Shown here: one piece after another, positions 1-10,980 of the stretch
Layout: each line of letters starts with the position of its first letter
Position numbering within the stretch: the first letter of the stretch is position 1
Source of the DNA: Cunninghamia lanceolata
Lineage: Eukaryota; Streptophyta; Pinopsida; Cupressales; Cupressaceae
NCBI GenBank assembly: GCA_027924645.1
Contig: BSBN01000809.1
Location: 40,640,001 to 40,704,000, forward strand
Reading direction: 5' to 3'
DNA: 64,000 bases
Notes under the pieces: model-generated
Database searches by the model: none
Told to the model about the DNA's origin: nothing
Seen by the model: only the letters and a program-made list of their open reading frames with translations
Translations under genes and position numbers: made by a program

Positions 1-500
1 CATATATCCATTCAATGTCTTGGACCAGTCCCTACTCAATAACATACCATAATTGACAGGTATATTAGCTACCTGAATATCAATAAACTGACTCACTCTA
101 GGATCAAAGGCTAACTGCATTTGAATGTGCATCAATTCACCTATCACATTGACCTCAGTTTTGTCCAACTGTGTAACAACCTTGGCAGATTTGGTAGGAG
201 TCAATTCTAAAGCTTTACATATCCCTAGAGGCATAACGTTAGCAGAGGCCCCTAAATCTACCATACAATTGTGTATATTCTTTCCTAACATTCTTATGGT
301 CAACAAAAAAGGAGGAGATTCCTTCTTTTCTGCATACATGACAACATTAGTTTTGGAAGGTTGTTCAGCTTTCTTACCTTTGTCTTTGGACTGTGCATCC
401 TTACCATGAACATCATTGTCAACAGAAGTTTCTTTTGCTACAGATGTGTCTAAAGATTTCATGAAGGCAGACTGTACCCCTAGACTTTTCAATAACTCAT
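1..500 (-). pseudogene. Gypsy aspartic protease (retropepsin) region, partial
   Basis: The minus strand encodes the protease that matures Gag-Pol in the virus-like particle. The active-site motif MVDLGASANVMP is read near 230-270, and the downstream motif LLSRDWS with LNGYM lies at the very left end, both typical of plant Ty3/gypsy proteases. The preceding linker is rich in Lys and Asp. The frame is open from about 470 to 1, although gag before it has stops and shifts. It continues gag in the same element and would lead into RT beyond the window. DLGAS in place of DTGA is common in plant gypsy elements and need not be a defect. Confidence 0.8.
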
Positions 501-2533
501 ATAGAGGCACACTCACCTTGATTTTTCTTATTTCTTTAGAAAAATAGTTCATTAACTTCACTGTTTCCATAGACTTTGGTTTTCCTATTTGGACCTTTTG
601 ATGTTGTCCCACCAATTCCTTGATGATTAGCTTTTAAGATTGTAGGATTATTACTAGCATGTTGATCTAGAGGAGTATTGAAATTGTTAGGAGGGCTAGA
701 GGTAGTGAAAGGACCTCCAGGCTTAATGTTACTTCTCATATTATAAGTATGATTCTTGCTAGATTGTTGAAAAACCTACACCTCCTCTGGCTCATTTAAT
801 TCTTCATTTTCAATCTCAAAGGGAAACTAAAAAGCATCTAATACTAGGGTTGACTTGGGATACAAACTCTCACAACAATAAGTCTCATCATCAGCTATTT
901 GATTATCCTCTTCTCTAGTTGTGAAAGTGAAACTTTCTAAGACTAAAGAGGACTCAAATCCTAAAGGTACTATTTTGTTCCCTTTGGGAATGAGAAATTC
1001 GGATGTAGGAGCTTGTACTTCAACATTGAAAATGCTAGCTATAAGATGAAACTGAAGGTAATCAAGCTCAGTATGTGCATTCGTATTATGAATTTTGTGC
1101 CAATTTTTCAATGCTACATTGGCCATTTGAATTCTGGTGGCCTGTTTCATTTTCTGATTATCCAGATTCTTAAATGGAGATGCCAGAGTATCATTATTTG
1201 GTCCTGTGTTCCATGTGTTAGATGACCTAGGTTGATTCGGATTTCTATTATTATTACCCCAGGCCTTGTTATCTCCATTATGTCCCTTGTTTTGCATTCT
1301 CTGTCCTTGATTGTGGTTTTGATTTTGGTTTGAACCTTGACTTTGACTATAATTCTAGTTCTAGTTTTGACTATATCCTTGAGTATTTCTACCATAGAAA
1401 TTTTTATTTCTCAATTGTGTCATCTCTGTGGTTAATCTTCTTAAGTGTGTAGTAATTTCTTTTATTTCCTCTCTATCATCTTGTGCCTTAGCAACAAAAG
1501 TATCGTGAGGAGGTTGGAAGAAAGACTGACCATTAGTTTGATTGTTACCAGCATTATTACCAGTATAAGGAACTATAGCCTAGATGGGGGAAGGATTATA
1601 CACTGGGGCATATGTAGGAACTAGATTTAACAATGGAGTATGATGCATTGGAACTCCATTCCATGGTTGTGCTTGATTTTGCATCCCAGGATTTCCTACA
1701 TTTAGAAAAGGATTGTATGTTGTTTGTCTCATCTTTTGGTTTATAGCAACTTCTTCTTTATAAGCTTTTGATATAGTATCTATATCGACCTTTCTCTTGA
1801 CAAACATAGTAGTCAATGGATCTAAGGTGACATAATACATGGCTAATAGGGCTTCAAGAGTTACATTATAAGGAGCAACTAACCTAGAGAAAGCCTTCTA
1901 AAACCTATCATTGAAATTGTCAATGAGGTCTCCTTCACCTCTTTTAATTGTTGCCAATTTATGATATAAGGTAGAAGGATCGACTGGTCCCCTAAACCTA
2001 GACAAGAATGATTCTTCCATGAGCACCCAAGAAGAAATATAACCATTTGGCAAGTTGACATACCAGTTAGAAGCCTGCTCATTGAAGGTGTAAGGGAATA
2101 ACCTACACACCACATCTTCATGTTCTAATCTAGCTCTGAAGCATGCTTCTTTGAATATCCTAATATAATCTTCTGGATCCTGATGCAATTGATATTTAGG
2201 ATAGATCTTCTCAAGATTTTTTGGCAACTCATGATAATCATTGAACGTTATAGGGGAATTGACATTGAAATATGCCATTACTGGACCTTGAGGTGGACTA
2301 GGACCTCTAGGTGGACTTGTATTTAAGGATGGACTCGAGCTTCTAGGAGGACTAGGACTTCTGGGAGGTTTTGAACCAAGATTCAGAGATCTGAATGAAG
2401 AACTATCAGGACTTACGATATTATGTATATTGAAAGGTGATACACGAGGAGTTCCTGATGAACCTCCTACGTGTGATATTTTAGGATTATAGATCAAAGG
2501 ACATTTATTATGTCTCCTATCAGACAATTGCAC
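501..2533 (-). pseudogene. Gypsy gag, Athila/Tat-like, degraded
   Basis: This encodes the structural Gag protein. The conserved retrotransposon gag domain is read at about 2280-1900, with motifs such as DPEDYIRIFKEAC, ASNWYVNLP and SFLSRFRGP. It is followed by a Gln/Asn-rich stretch at about 1700-1150 and an acidic stretch at about 830-950. No CCHC zinc knuckle is visible, as in Athila-type gag. The frame is broken into at least four pieces by stops and shifts (near 1900, 1580, 830 and 536). The first visible frame begins without ATG; the nearest good ATG is at 2276 (MAYFNVNSP). The N-terminal part is rich in Pro-Ser repeats. Confidence 0.8.
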
Positions 2534-2623
2534 AAAAATGTCTCTTCAACTAAACCTAGACCCGGTCACTCGATCGCTATTATGAGCCAACTTTGCGCAA
2601 ATCTTACCTCAATTCAAATAAGG

Positions 2624-2640
2624 CCCTCCTTCTAGCACCA
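2624..2640 (-). promoter_or_regulatory. Primer-binding site of the giant-LTR gypsy
   Basis: On the minus strand TGGTGCTAGAAGGAGGG follows the LTR end (CAACA) after the spacer GTTTT. It starts with TGG, the complement of a tRNA CCA tail, and lies between the LTR and gag where a first-strand primer site belongs. I could not assign the tRNA; it is not the usual TGGCGCC or initiator-Met type. Confidence 0.55.
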
Positions 2641-3351
2641 AAAACTGTTGACAAATGTTTTTACACATTCAACAAAAGTTAAAATTCACAAAAAAACCTT
2701 AGCTGTCTTGAAAGATATGAAGAATAAACTCAAAATTCTTAATCTCAAGTTTCTGTATGGTCAGGTCTTGACCTTGTGGATAATTCAGCAGGTTGATGTG
2801 AAACTATAATATTCAAGGGGCCTTACACAAATTAAAGTAATTAAAGACTCACTGGACCTCAAATTATGCAAATCATTTCAAAATATCACAAAAGTATTTA
2901 CTCTTTTGCATAAATTCACTATTATATCTCAAATCTTTGCATGTATTTCAATAAAACAAACTTTGTCTTTCAAATTTATATGAAAATCATCAGAGATCAT
3001 AACAATTCCTTATTCTTTGTTCAAAAGCATGACGATTCCCTTCAGATTTTGCATTTAAGCTAATTATTTATCAATTGTTTGGAGAAAAGTTTCAAAAAGA
3101 TTCAAGTTAGAAACAATCTTCTAAAATCTAAATGTTCTGCCACTCACGTACTAGAAGAATACAATAATTTGAACAATTCACCACAATTAAATCTACACAT
3201 ACAATGTTCTAAGCATTTTCATGAACATACATGAGAGATTGCAATATTTTAAATAATAATACATCAAACAAAAGCTAAATTCAGAACACACTCTGTAATA
3301 GACATAGAATCCTGAGTTCACCTTTATTTCAAGTATAAAATCACACAAGAT

Positions 3352-6300
3352 TTACAATATAGTAGTGACTTCTGTTGCATTGATCCAAATTACCAGAAAA
3401 CTTACAAATGTTTTCATAGATACACAAAGGAGACTAGACATTCCATGCTCTCCTAAATGTAGACATAGGTGACCTTCAACTCTTTTCTTATGTTTTATAA
3501 TCTTAACACTTGTTTCCATTATTGAATCAATCATCTATGTACTCAAATATGTTGCAGGGTTCCCCAAGCATGGTGCAAAAATAGCTTTAAACTCATTCAA
3601 TGCCTTTTCTAATTCATATGCGGGTACTTCTATTCATTCATGCCCAATGAGTTTCTCTATCATTTTCATATGTACCCTTATCATTTTATTAGCAATCTCC
3701 TCTAAGTCTTGAGTACTTGTGATACATCTTTTGAGAATATCATCCTCAAATTTTATTTCTAACCTAGCCTATGGCAATTGATTAGCCATTAGAGGAGTAA
3801 TGGCTCCATCATTTATCAATTCTTCTTTCCTCAATTTCTTCAAGCTACTTTAATTCTGATTTGCATTCTTCCCTTCTAAATTGACAATTATGCATAAGAA
3901 CACTGCATTTTTTCTTCTTTGTCACAGCGATTTCCCAGCATGTTACTGCTTGCTTTGTCACTTCTCCTTTCTGCATGAATTCTCTGAACCATTCCTCAAA
4001 AATATTAGCTTCAAGTTTTTTATTTTCCATCTCTTTTACTTCATCTTTTGATAATACCGCTATTTCAATGGGTGACTCTGGTACTGTGGCATTAGGATCA
4101 AATATCTCTCTAATGAATTGTTGCAATTGGATGATGTGTCCTTTCAATTATTCCTATTTATCTTTATCCTTCTTCAATATTTCAGCAGTGGCCTAATGCA
4201 TATCCTCCCATTCAGTTATGTGTTGTTCTCTAGTCATGTGGCCTAGATCCAAATTAATTATCTTATAGTCTTCCATAGTCATTTCTCCTTTCGACTTGTC
4301 TTTTTGTGGTATGGCTAGCTACAACATTCTAGATCTAGAAGGACCTCTCTTGATATCTGACATAGTTCTATCCTTTCTCTTCTCTTTCTATGGTGTAGAA
4401 CCACCTAGTAAACTCTTTATATCAATAGGTATTAATTTCACCTCTACCTTCTCTTTTCTGACCTCAGAGCCCGACCAAGCTAGAACCTCTTTGGTAACCT
4501 TCTCTATTTTTTCTTCATCTATCACCTCTTCTTGAGGTTTTTCCATTTCTATTTGTTCCATGTGTTGTTCTTGTTGTTGTTGAGGAGGTTGAGGTTGAAG
4601 GCCTTGTTCTAGAATCAATGGATTAACCTACTTTTATGATTCTCCCTCATTATTATCTTCTTCTATTTCAGTGTCTCCTCCTTCATCTTCTATATTCTCT
4701 TTTTCTGAAGACTCCTTTTGTTCTTCTTCTTCTTTATTATCCTGTTCCACATTTTCTATATCCATACTTTCTTTTTGCTCCTTATGGTCAATATCATCCT
4801 TAGAAACATTTTCTATTTTACCTGAGTCTTCTTCAAGATTACCTGATGTTCCCACTATTTCTTTTTTTGGTTCAACTTACTCTTGCACTTTTTCCGGTTT
4901 ATTTGTTTGTTCCATCTATGAAGGTGAACTTGTGATTTCATCAGGTTCCCTTGTATCTTTTTCGTTCTCAAGTTTGCTTTTTGTATTCTTTCCCTCTTCT
5001 GTATTTTCTTCTTGCTCACTTTGTTCACTATACATATTCAGTATATTTAAAACATCAACACCAGAAACATTCATCTCCATTTTCCCTTTAGTTTGGACTG
5101 GTGTTTCCTTTACAACTTTTTCAGGTGTTTCTTCCTTTTCAAATTCTTCTATATGTTGTGCCACATCCTGCACTTCTTTAATGATTTCAGGTGGCACCAA
5201 TGTACCAAAATGATCTACTGCCTCTGCTCTATCCTGTACATTTTCTTTTGTTGATTCCTGACTTTGTTCTATTTCCATATATCCTTGAGTATCGTGCTCT
5301 TCTCCTACACTAGAATACTCACTTACTTCTTCTTCATCTTTTCCAGTTTCTTCTCTTGCACTGGGATCTACATCCTTAACTCCACTGGTACTACTATCAC
5401 TTTCTACATTGACAATCTCTCTTACCCTTTTGGCTTCATGAAATTTTGAGTCTTGCAGCTTTTCTCTAGCTAGTTCTTTATTAACCTTTACATATGTTTG
5501 CTTTTTCTCCTCTGATGTGGACTTACTATGTATACCACTCAGCTTAATACCCACCTATTGAGCACCTATAACTTCACCTTGCACTGGTGTTTGTCCCTTT
5601 GGAGTTTCAACTACTATGGCTCTCATAATATTTTTCCTTGCTGATCCCTCAATATTTTGAGCTTGATCTATATCAACATTATGTCTTGATGACTCTACTT
5701 CCATAAATGTCCCTGAAGGCTCTACTATTATTACTCCCAAAGCATATGGATCTATTAATGTTGCATTTTTGTCTTTTTCACTAATCTATGCCTCTACAAT
5801 TTTTCTCTTCTTTTCATAAAAGCATTGAAGATCATCTTGATCTTCCCTTCCCCTTTTCTTACCCCTTTTCTGAAGTGTAAGCACAGTACCCTTAGCCTTG
5901 AGTTCTTCTATTTTATCTTTCAACCATGTCTTGGAAAATAATATGACTGGTTTGGATAGTACATCCATAGATGTATTCCATGGTTGTGTCCAATCAAACT
6001 CACCAATGGGAACAAGCCTTGCACTCTCATAACTGTGGTGTAACAACTTATCATCATCTTCAACCTCTAGAGGCACATAAATTTCCCACACAGCTCTCAT
6101 ATGTTCTACTGCCAGTCTCTTATGAGTTCTTTTCCTCACTTCTTTGTCATTTTTGCAATCTGACTAGTAGTCTTCAATATGCACTTGATGCTTGAACTTA
6201 GAATCAATGGTTCTTTGGATCCTATGGAAAGGATCAAAACGTCTTGCCAACTCAAACTCCTCAAAACCATAATACCTTAACCCATTCTCTATGTATCTAG

Positions 6301-7505
6301 CCACCTCTTCACTGTAACAAGAATATCTCCCAATAGCCCAAGGGAGCTTGATATTTCCTCTGTTCCACTGCTTCTTATACCTCCTGGAAGCATTCAAGTT
6401 TTGTCTTGAAAATTCCAATACAATCAATATATTTGATGGATACCTAGGGAGCATGAATGGCTTCCCCTCGAAACCCTCAATTCTAATATATGTAAATTTT
6501 TGGAATTGTATATACCATGAACTGTGTAACCCAATAGTGTTATATGCATCCTAAAATAACCTTTTGTCTGTTTCTCCCTTTAAAACTCTTACCATGTAAG
6601 TATAAAATACATCATTCACTAAAGCATATTTCCTCAATGCATTATCCTCCTGCAAATCTAGATAATGGTCATAGACTAATTTCTGATCTGGGCCATTCCC
6701 CATGGTCCCAACTCTATCAATCCGATATATATATGGTTGACTCATAGATGCACAAGAATATAATACATATGATGATAAATAAAATGGCATCATCTTCTAT
6801 TTTCTGAACATAGCATGTTTCCATATGGCTATACTAATGGCATTAGCCCAGTGAATCTGTTCATCCTCCTTTTTTGCTTCCCTTATAAACTGAATTACTG
6901 TGAACATCCATGGTTCACATTTGATGGCATCTCTTAACCCTACCATTCTACTCAACATGGTGATCATTAAATGTATTTCATCCTTGAAATCTATTCTATG
7001 AAGGTTTTTAGGCACTCTCACTATAGCTTTGGGTTTGTTCTCTATAGTATACCAACTGTAGAAGATTTTGCTTTTGCAATCCCTTTCATTACTGTTAAAA
7101 TCTTCTTTATACTGGTCCATATCTATGTCCATCATTTTCTCTTGAATATCCAAACCAAATGTCCTTGCTATCCCCTCCATGGATGATCATATTTGTTTAT
7201 GCACTCCAAAACTAGATATTTAACTTCCAAGGCCAATGGGAATCCTGCATCTTTGTATAATCCACTATTCCAAATGCATTCCATGTTAGGGGTAGCATCT
7301 GCTACTATGATTTTCTGAAGAACATCATCTGCATCATACGATCCTATGCTTGTATTTTTTGCAACCCTGCTCATGCTAATCATGGATTGATATCATCTGT
7401 GCACAGGAAATTCTTTTTTTTTGTTTCCTTCCTTGGTTTTCTTTCTTTCTTCACTTTTACCTTCTCTTCACCCACCATATTAGTTCTCTTCTATTTAGGG
7501 GCCAT
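3352..7505 (-). pseudogene. LTR-borne long reading frame, unknown protein
   Basis: I do not recognise this protein. Sense codons run almost continuously from an ATG at 7505 to about 3352 (about 1,300 codons), broken by about a dozen stops, many of them TAG, and a few shifts (codon 5 is TAG; shifts near 7390 and 7170). A basic N-terminus (KVKVKKERKPRK) resembles a nuclear localisation signal. A folded domain follows at about 7380-5790, with motifs WANAISIAIWKHAM, FYLSSYVLYSCA, RYPSNILIVLEFSRQ and EFDWTQPWN, ending in a KKRGKKRGRED basic patch. Then comes a very Glu/Lys-rich region at about 5550-4390 with a Gln-rich tract, and a C-terminal part with helices near 4150-3850. It shows no RT, integrase, transposase or obvious membrane segment. 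It lies inside the giant LTR in the element's sense. An env-like extra ORF or a captured host gene are both possible. Confidence 0.6.
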
Positions 7506-9060
7506 CCTGTGAAAATTTACATATTTAACTGCTTGTTTTACTACATTTTCCTAGGGTTTTACCATGAATTTCTTATATTTTACATTTAACCTAATCCCCT
7601 TATGTCTTTTCCTACTTCAAATTTCATATTATTTAACAAAAATCAGCTAATTTCTTTAATCAAATACAGTAATTTATCACTTTCTTGCATTTTTAAATGA
7701 AATTACTGAATCCATTTTGCATTTTTGATTAACTGAACTGTAATAACGTTCAAGATAAATACCTGTATTCGTGATAGCTCAACTCTACAAGCATTGACCC
7801 GCTTTATCATTTTTTCAAGCCATTCCTGTTCCAAAATTCTATTCAGCCATGAACTGTTTGTTCAATTTGTGTAATAGTTTCCTTTCTCTAGAATTTTATT
7901 TTCACGATGCAATTCTGAAAGAAAAACAATCTTTTATTTACCCTAACATGTTAAAATTCATCCTTTCAATGTTAGTTTTGCGTTAAATGCTGCATTCAAT
8001 GCACCATATGGCTTCGTCTCTCTACTCTAACCTTCTATTTTAAACATTGTATCCATTAATCCACCCTTTGCATTCATATCACTTTTTGTATGTTTCTTTG
8101 TATATTGTTTCTTGTATGTCTCTTTGTATATCGTTAATATACAAACCGAAATATGCAATGTGTTATAAACAATGTTACTTTTTACCTTATGTACAGTTTT
8201 GTATCTTTTGTTTGCATATTGCAATGTACATGAAATAGATACAAAACTACATACAAATGCAATTAGTACATTAATTCTATTTTAGTTTCCTTTCGTTTCC
8301 TAACAATGTACTTTTACCTTTTGTATGTATACAATCTTTGATACATACAAAAATATTAATCCAATTTTATCATCATCTAGAATCCCTATCAAGTTTTACG
8401 TTTTCCTCTTTTGTATGTGCAACATACAACGGGATACTATCGTGGGTCCCATTTTACTTAACCTCCCCTCTTTTGTAACGATAATTGTATTTGCTTTTAG
8501 ATACAATCACTCATACATGCAAATGTTAGATACAATCATTTTCGGCTTTTGACTTTTATTAATCTCTTTGCATAATCTTTTTGAGTCTGTGCATGTATAT
8601 CGAGTGACTACATACAAATCCATAATGCACTAAGAAACAATGTCTCATTATGTCAGGTTTCAATAACTTTTGGAATCTACAATTGTATGTATCCTAAGGA
8701 TGCAAAGTTAAAACATACGCACATACAATTCCACAAAAGTACCATTATAAACCACATTGTATATCAATTTTGGGTCCATGCATGCATATCGGTTTGTATC
8801 TAGATTGCACCTATGATCCAACATACATACAAACCCACATACAACGCAAACTTGAAACTTTATTCATTCCACTTTTGAACTCCTATCGGGTCTGGCTTGT
8901 ATACAAAAGACTTAAATGTTAAAACACATGCATACAAGCATAGGATACAAAAACCTAATTGAACCCCACCTGACCAAAACAAAGATTGCACATACAAATG
9001 AATTTGTATATGACACAAACCTCAAAATACTACATTTTACCACAAAAAAATAGCATATCT
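7506..9060. repeat. TGTATG/CATACA-rich leader inside the giant LTR
   Basis: This AT-rich stretch lacks credible coding. It is densely filled with ATACAA, CATACA and TTGTATG motifs, often as small inverted pairs; one example near 8319-8351 is TTTTGTATGTATACAA followed by TACATACAAAAA. The same kind of sequence precedes the truncated reading frame of the solo LTR at 26400-27720, and the two align clearly near 9060-8990 and 26380-26460. It would be the 5' leader of the LTR-borne reading frame. Confidence 0.7.
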
Positions 9061-9307
9061 CTCAAATTACTGGGAATTTCTTACTGGTTTAAAAAACAAC
9101 CCTTACTCTTTTTTTACACATAATTCACCAATACTTCCAGTTTGTACCTATTGCTAGGTATTTTGAAATTTCAACATGGTTTGTAAAACTTACCTATTTT
9201 TCCCTTTACCACCAAGCACACCCACACATAAACCAAAAGCAACAGCCACAACAAGGGTCCTCAATTTGCCCAAAGGTAAAATGGGGCATGTTGTGAACAT
9301 CACAAGA

Positions 9308-10113
9308 GGAATGTTGACCAAAACGGTTATGATGGATTCCTATGATGAAGTTACGACATGTAAGAGTCAGAAATAGAAGCTTGTAAGATAGGTAAAGACA
9401 TGTATCATGAAGCATCTTTTAAAAAGGCATCTTTGGGTACCCCAAGGTGGACTATGACATGTTGTAAGAGAGTATGCTATTTATAGCCTGTGTATGATAG
9501 ATTCTCTTACAGCTGTAAGTTGTAATTGCTATGACAGATTCTATGACGATTGTAAGAGTCGTAAGAGCATCTGTCATAGCCCATTTTAGAAATACGTGAC
9601 CTCTTTGGGATGGGAGTTGTGGACAAGTGTCAAGGACATTCTACAATGTTGACCAAGTGTCCATAGGCATGGGTTTTGGGCCATGAGGCCAAGTTGGACG
9701 CCCATTCCAAGATAGAGCCAATTTTGCCTTGTATATTTTATATAAACAGGTGCTTCTAGGAGGAGATGTAGCATGTGATTGACAGGTACTATTATGCTTC
9801 CAGATTGACTCTAGACACAAGTGTCGAAGACTATTAAAGCTTTCATTGCAAGTGTATTGTAAAAACAACATTTAATTTTGATAATACATTGTGCATGTTT
9901 CTAAGTGTGGGGTTTTTCACCCAATAAGGGTTTTCCCCGCGTTGTATCTTTGTCTCTCTTCTTCTGTCTTCTTTCCGGTTCATGTGTATTGCTACAATAT
10001 CTCTGCTCTATGTTTCATGTAGTTGTAATTGTAAGGATTAAATTGAATTTACATAGCTCTCCCCTCATTAGATTAGTGTAGTAAGCAATTTCTGCACACC
10101 TAGCTTGCTTTCA
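9308..10113 (+). repeat. Copia 1 5' LTR, 5' truncated
   Basis: It aligns with 19757-20566 and with the copia 2 LTRs. It shares the AATGTTGAC start of homology, the GGTGCTT..GGAG and GGGTTTTTCACC segments, and the terminus CTTGCTTTCA just before the primer site. The first about 240 bases of the family LTR (TGTTGGGAATTAAGG...) are absent here. Confidence 0.9.
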
Positions 10114-10115
10114 GT

Positions 10116-10127
10116 TGGTATCAGAGC
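10116..10127 (+). promoter_or_regulatory. Primer-binding site, initiator Met tRNA
   Basis: TGGTATCAGAGC lies two bases after the LTR end and is complementary to the 3' end of plant initiator methionine tRNA, the usual copia primer. Confidence 0.9.
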
Positions 10128-10230
10128 TTGATCACCTGTGATCCTAGTTGTTGGGTAGGGGTTCTTTGAGATGATCTTAAGTTGAGTAGGAGTCTGTGTA
10201 GAGTATTCTGAATCTTATTGCAGTAAGGAG

Positions 10231-10980
10231 ATGGCAAGCACATCTAGAAGGATAGAGGTGGAGAAATTTAATGGCACTAATTTCAAGGTGTGGAAGCTCA
10301 AGATGGAAGACATGTTTGTTGATCAATACCTCTGGGAAACTATCATTGGAACTAAACTAGCTATAATGTCACAAGATGATTGGGATCTCAAGGATCAGAA
10401 GGGTAAGGGTCTCATAAGATTTGGTCTTGCTAATTCTATCATGTTAACTGTCCATGGGGAGACTACTACAAACTTGCTTTGGAAGAAGTTAGGAGATGTG
10501 TATCAAGCCAAATCCCTGATTAACAAACTTTTTCTGAGAAAGAAGTTGTATTCCCTTTGAATGGAGGATAGAGGATCCATTGCAGAACATATGAATGCTT
10601 TTAACATGTTGGTTAAACAATTGACATCCATTGGTGTAAAGATGGAGGAGGAGGATCGGTGTATGACCTTGCTTTGTTCTTTGCCAAACTCGTGGCATCA
10701 TCTTGTCATGGCTATTGGAAGCATCACATCCACATTCAAAATGGATGAAGTGGTTTCTTCACTGTTATCTAAAGAGATGCAGAGAAAGTCTTCTGAAGCA
10801 GCTAAAGAGGCTCTTGCGGTTCATGGAAGACCCAAGGAGAAAGGGAAAAAGAAGGACAAGAAAGTTGAGAAGGGTAGATCCAAATCCCATGGGAGATCCA
10901 AATCTCCTGGAAAGTCCAATACTCTCTGTTGGAACTGTGGTAAATCTAGGCATTTTTGAAAGGAATGCAAAGAGGAAATG
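10231..10980 (+). pseudogene. Copia 1 gag
   Basis: Gag forms the particle and binds genomic RNA. The start MASTSRRIEVEKFNGTNFKV, with WKLKMEDM, is typical of TNT1/Tork gag (DUF4219 plus UBN2 domains). The UBN2 part extends to about 10760, followed by a Lys-rich linker and the zinc knuckle CWNCGKSRHF at 10927-10956, completed by EC after a TGA at 10957-10959. A second stop (TGA, 10558-10560) interrupts the UBN2 domain. The ATG at 10231 was chosen because it matches the paralogous start at 39182. The TGA in the zinc knuckle is shared with copia 2. Confidence 0.88.

Larger units (their letters stand above)
1..9307 (-). mobile_element. Giant-LTR Ty3/gypsy retrotransposon, 5' half
   Basis: Reading on the minus strand the order is: giant LTR (9307 to 2646), a 5-base spacer, a primer-binding site starting TGGTGC, gag, then a retropepsin that runs off the left end. 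Gag and protease resemble Athila/Tat-type gypsy elements. The right edge abuts the internal part of a Tork copia 5' LTR, so this element was inserted into that LTR; the expected flanking 5-mer on the right is GGAAT. RT, integrase, 3' LTR and second TSD copy lie outside the window. A solo LTR of the same family, in the opposite orientation, sits at 26143-29087. Confidence 0.8.
2646..9307 (-). repeat. Giant 5' LTR (6.66 kb) carrying a reading frame
   Basis: The sense 3' end (..GTGTAAAAACATTTGTCAACA) is directly followed by the primer-binding site. The sense 5' end (TCTTGTGATG, probably TG mutated to TC) abuts broken copia LTR sequence at 9308. Both ends align with the solo LTR at 26143-29087: sense start TGATGYTCACAACATG, and sense end GTAAAAACA..ATCAACA. 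Homology covers roughly 9307-7500 and 3450-2646. The middle, 3352-7505, holds a long decayed reading frame absent from the solo copy. An alternative is that only about 0.9 kb is LTR and the rest is the 3' end of a tandem element; the ends and TSD of the solo copy argue against this. Confidence 0.7.

Noticed and set aside
2646..3540. A short 0.9-kb LTR with the reading frame belonging to an upstream tandem element
   Set aside because: The solo copy at 26143-29087 has TG..CA ends and a perfect 5-base TSD that include the leader upstream of the frame, so the longer LTR definition fits better; still listed as the alternative.
4671..5213. 180-codon plus-strand Ser/Phe-rich frame
   Set aside because: It is the antisense shadow of the Glu/Lys-rich part of the minus-strand LTR reading frame; such codon bias opens the opposite strand.
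7979..9060. Simple microsatellite explanation for the TGTATG-rich region
   Set aside because: Words are dispersed and partly in inverted pairs, not a tandem short-unit run, and the pattern recurs in a second family copy.
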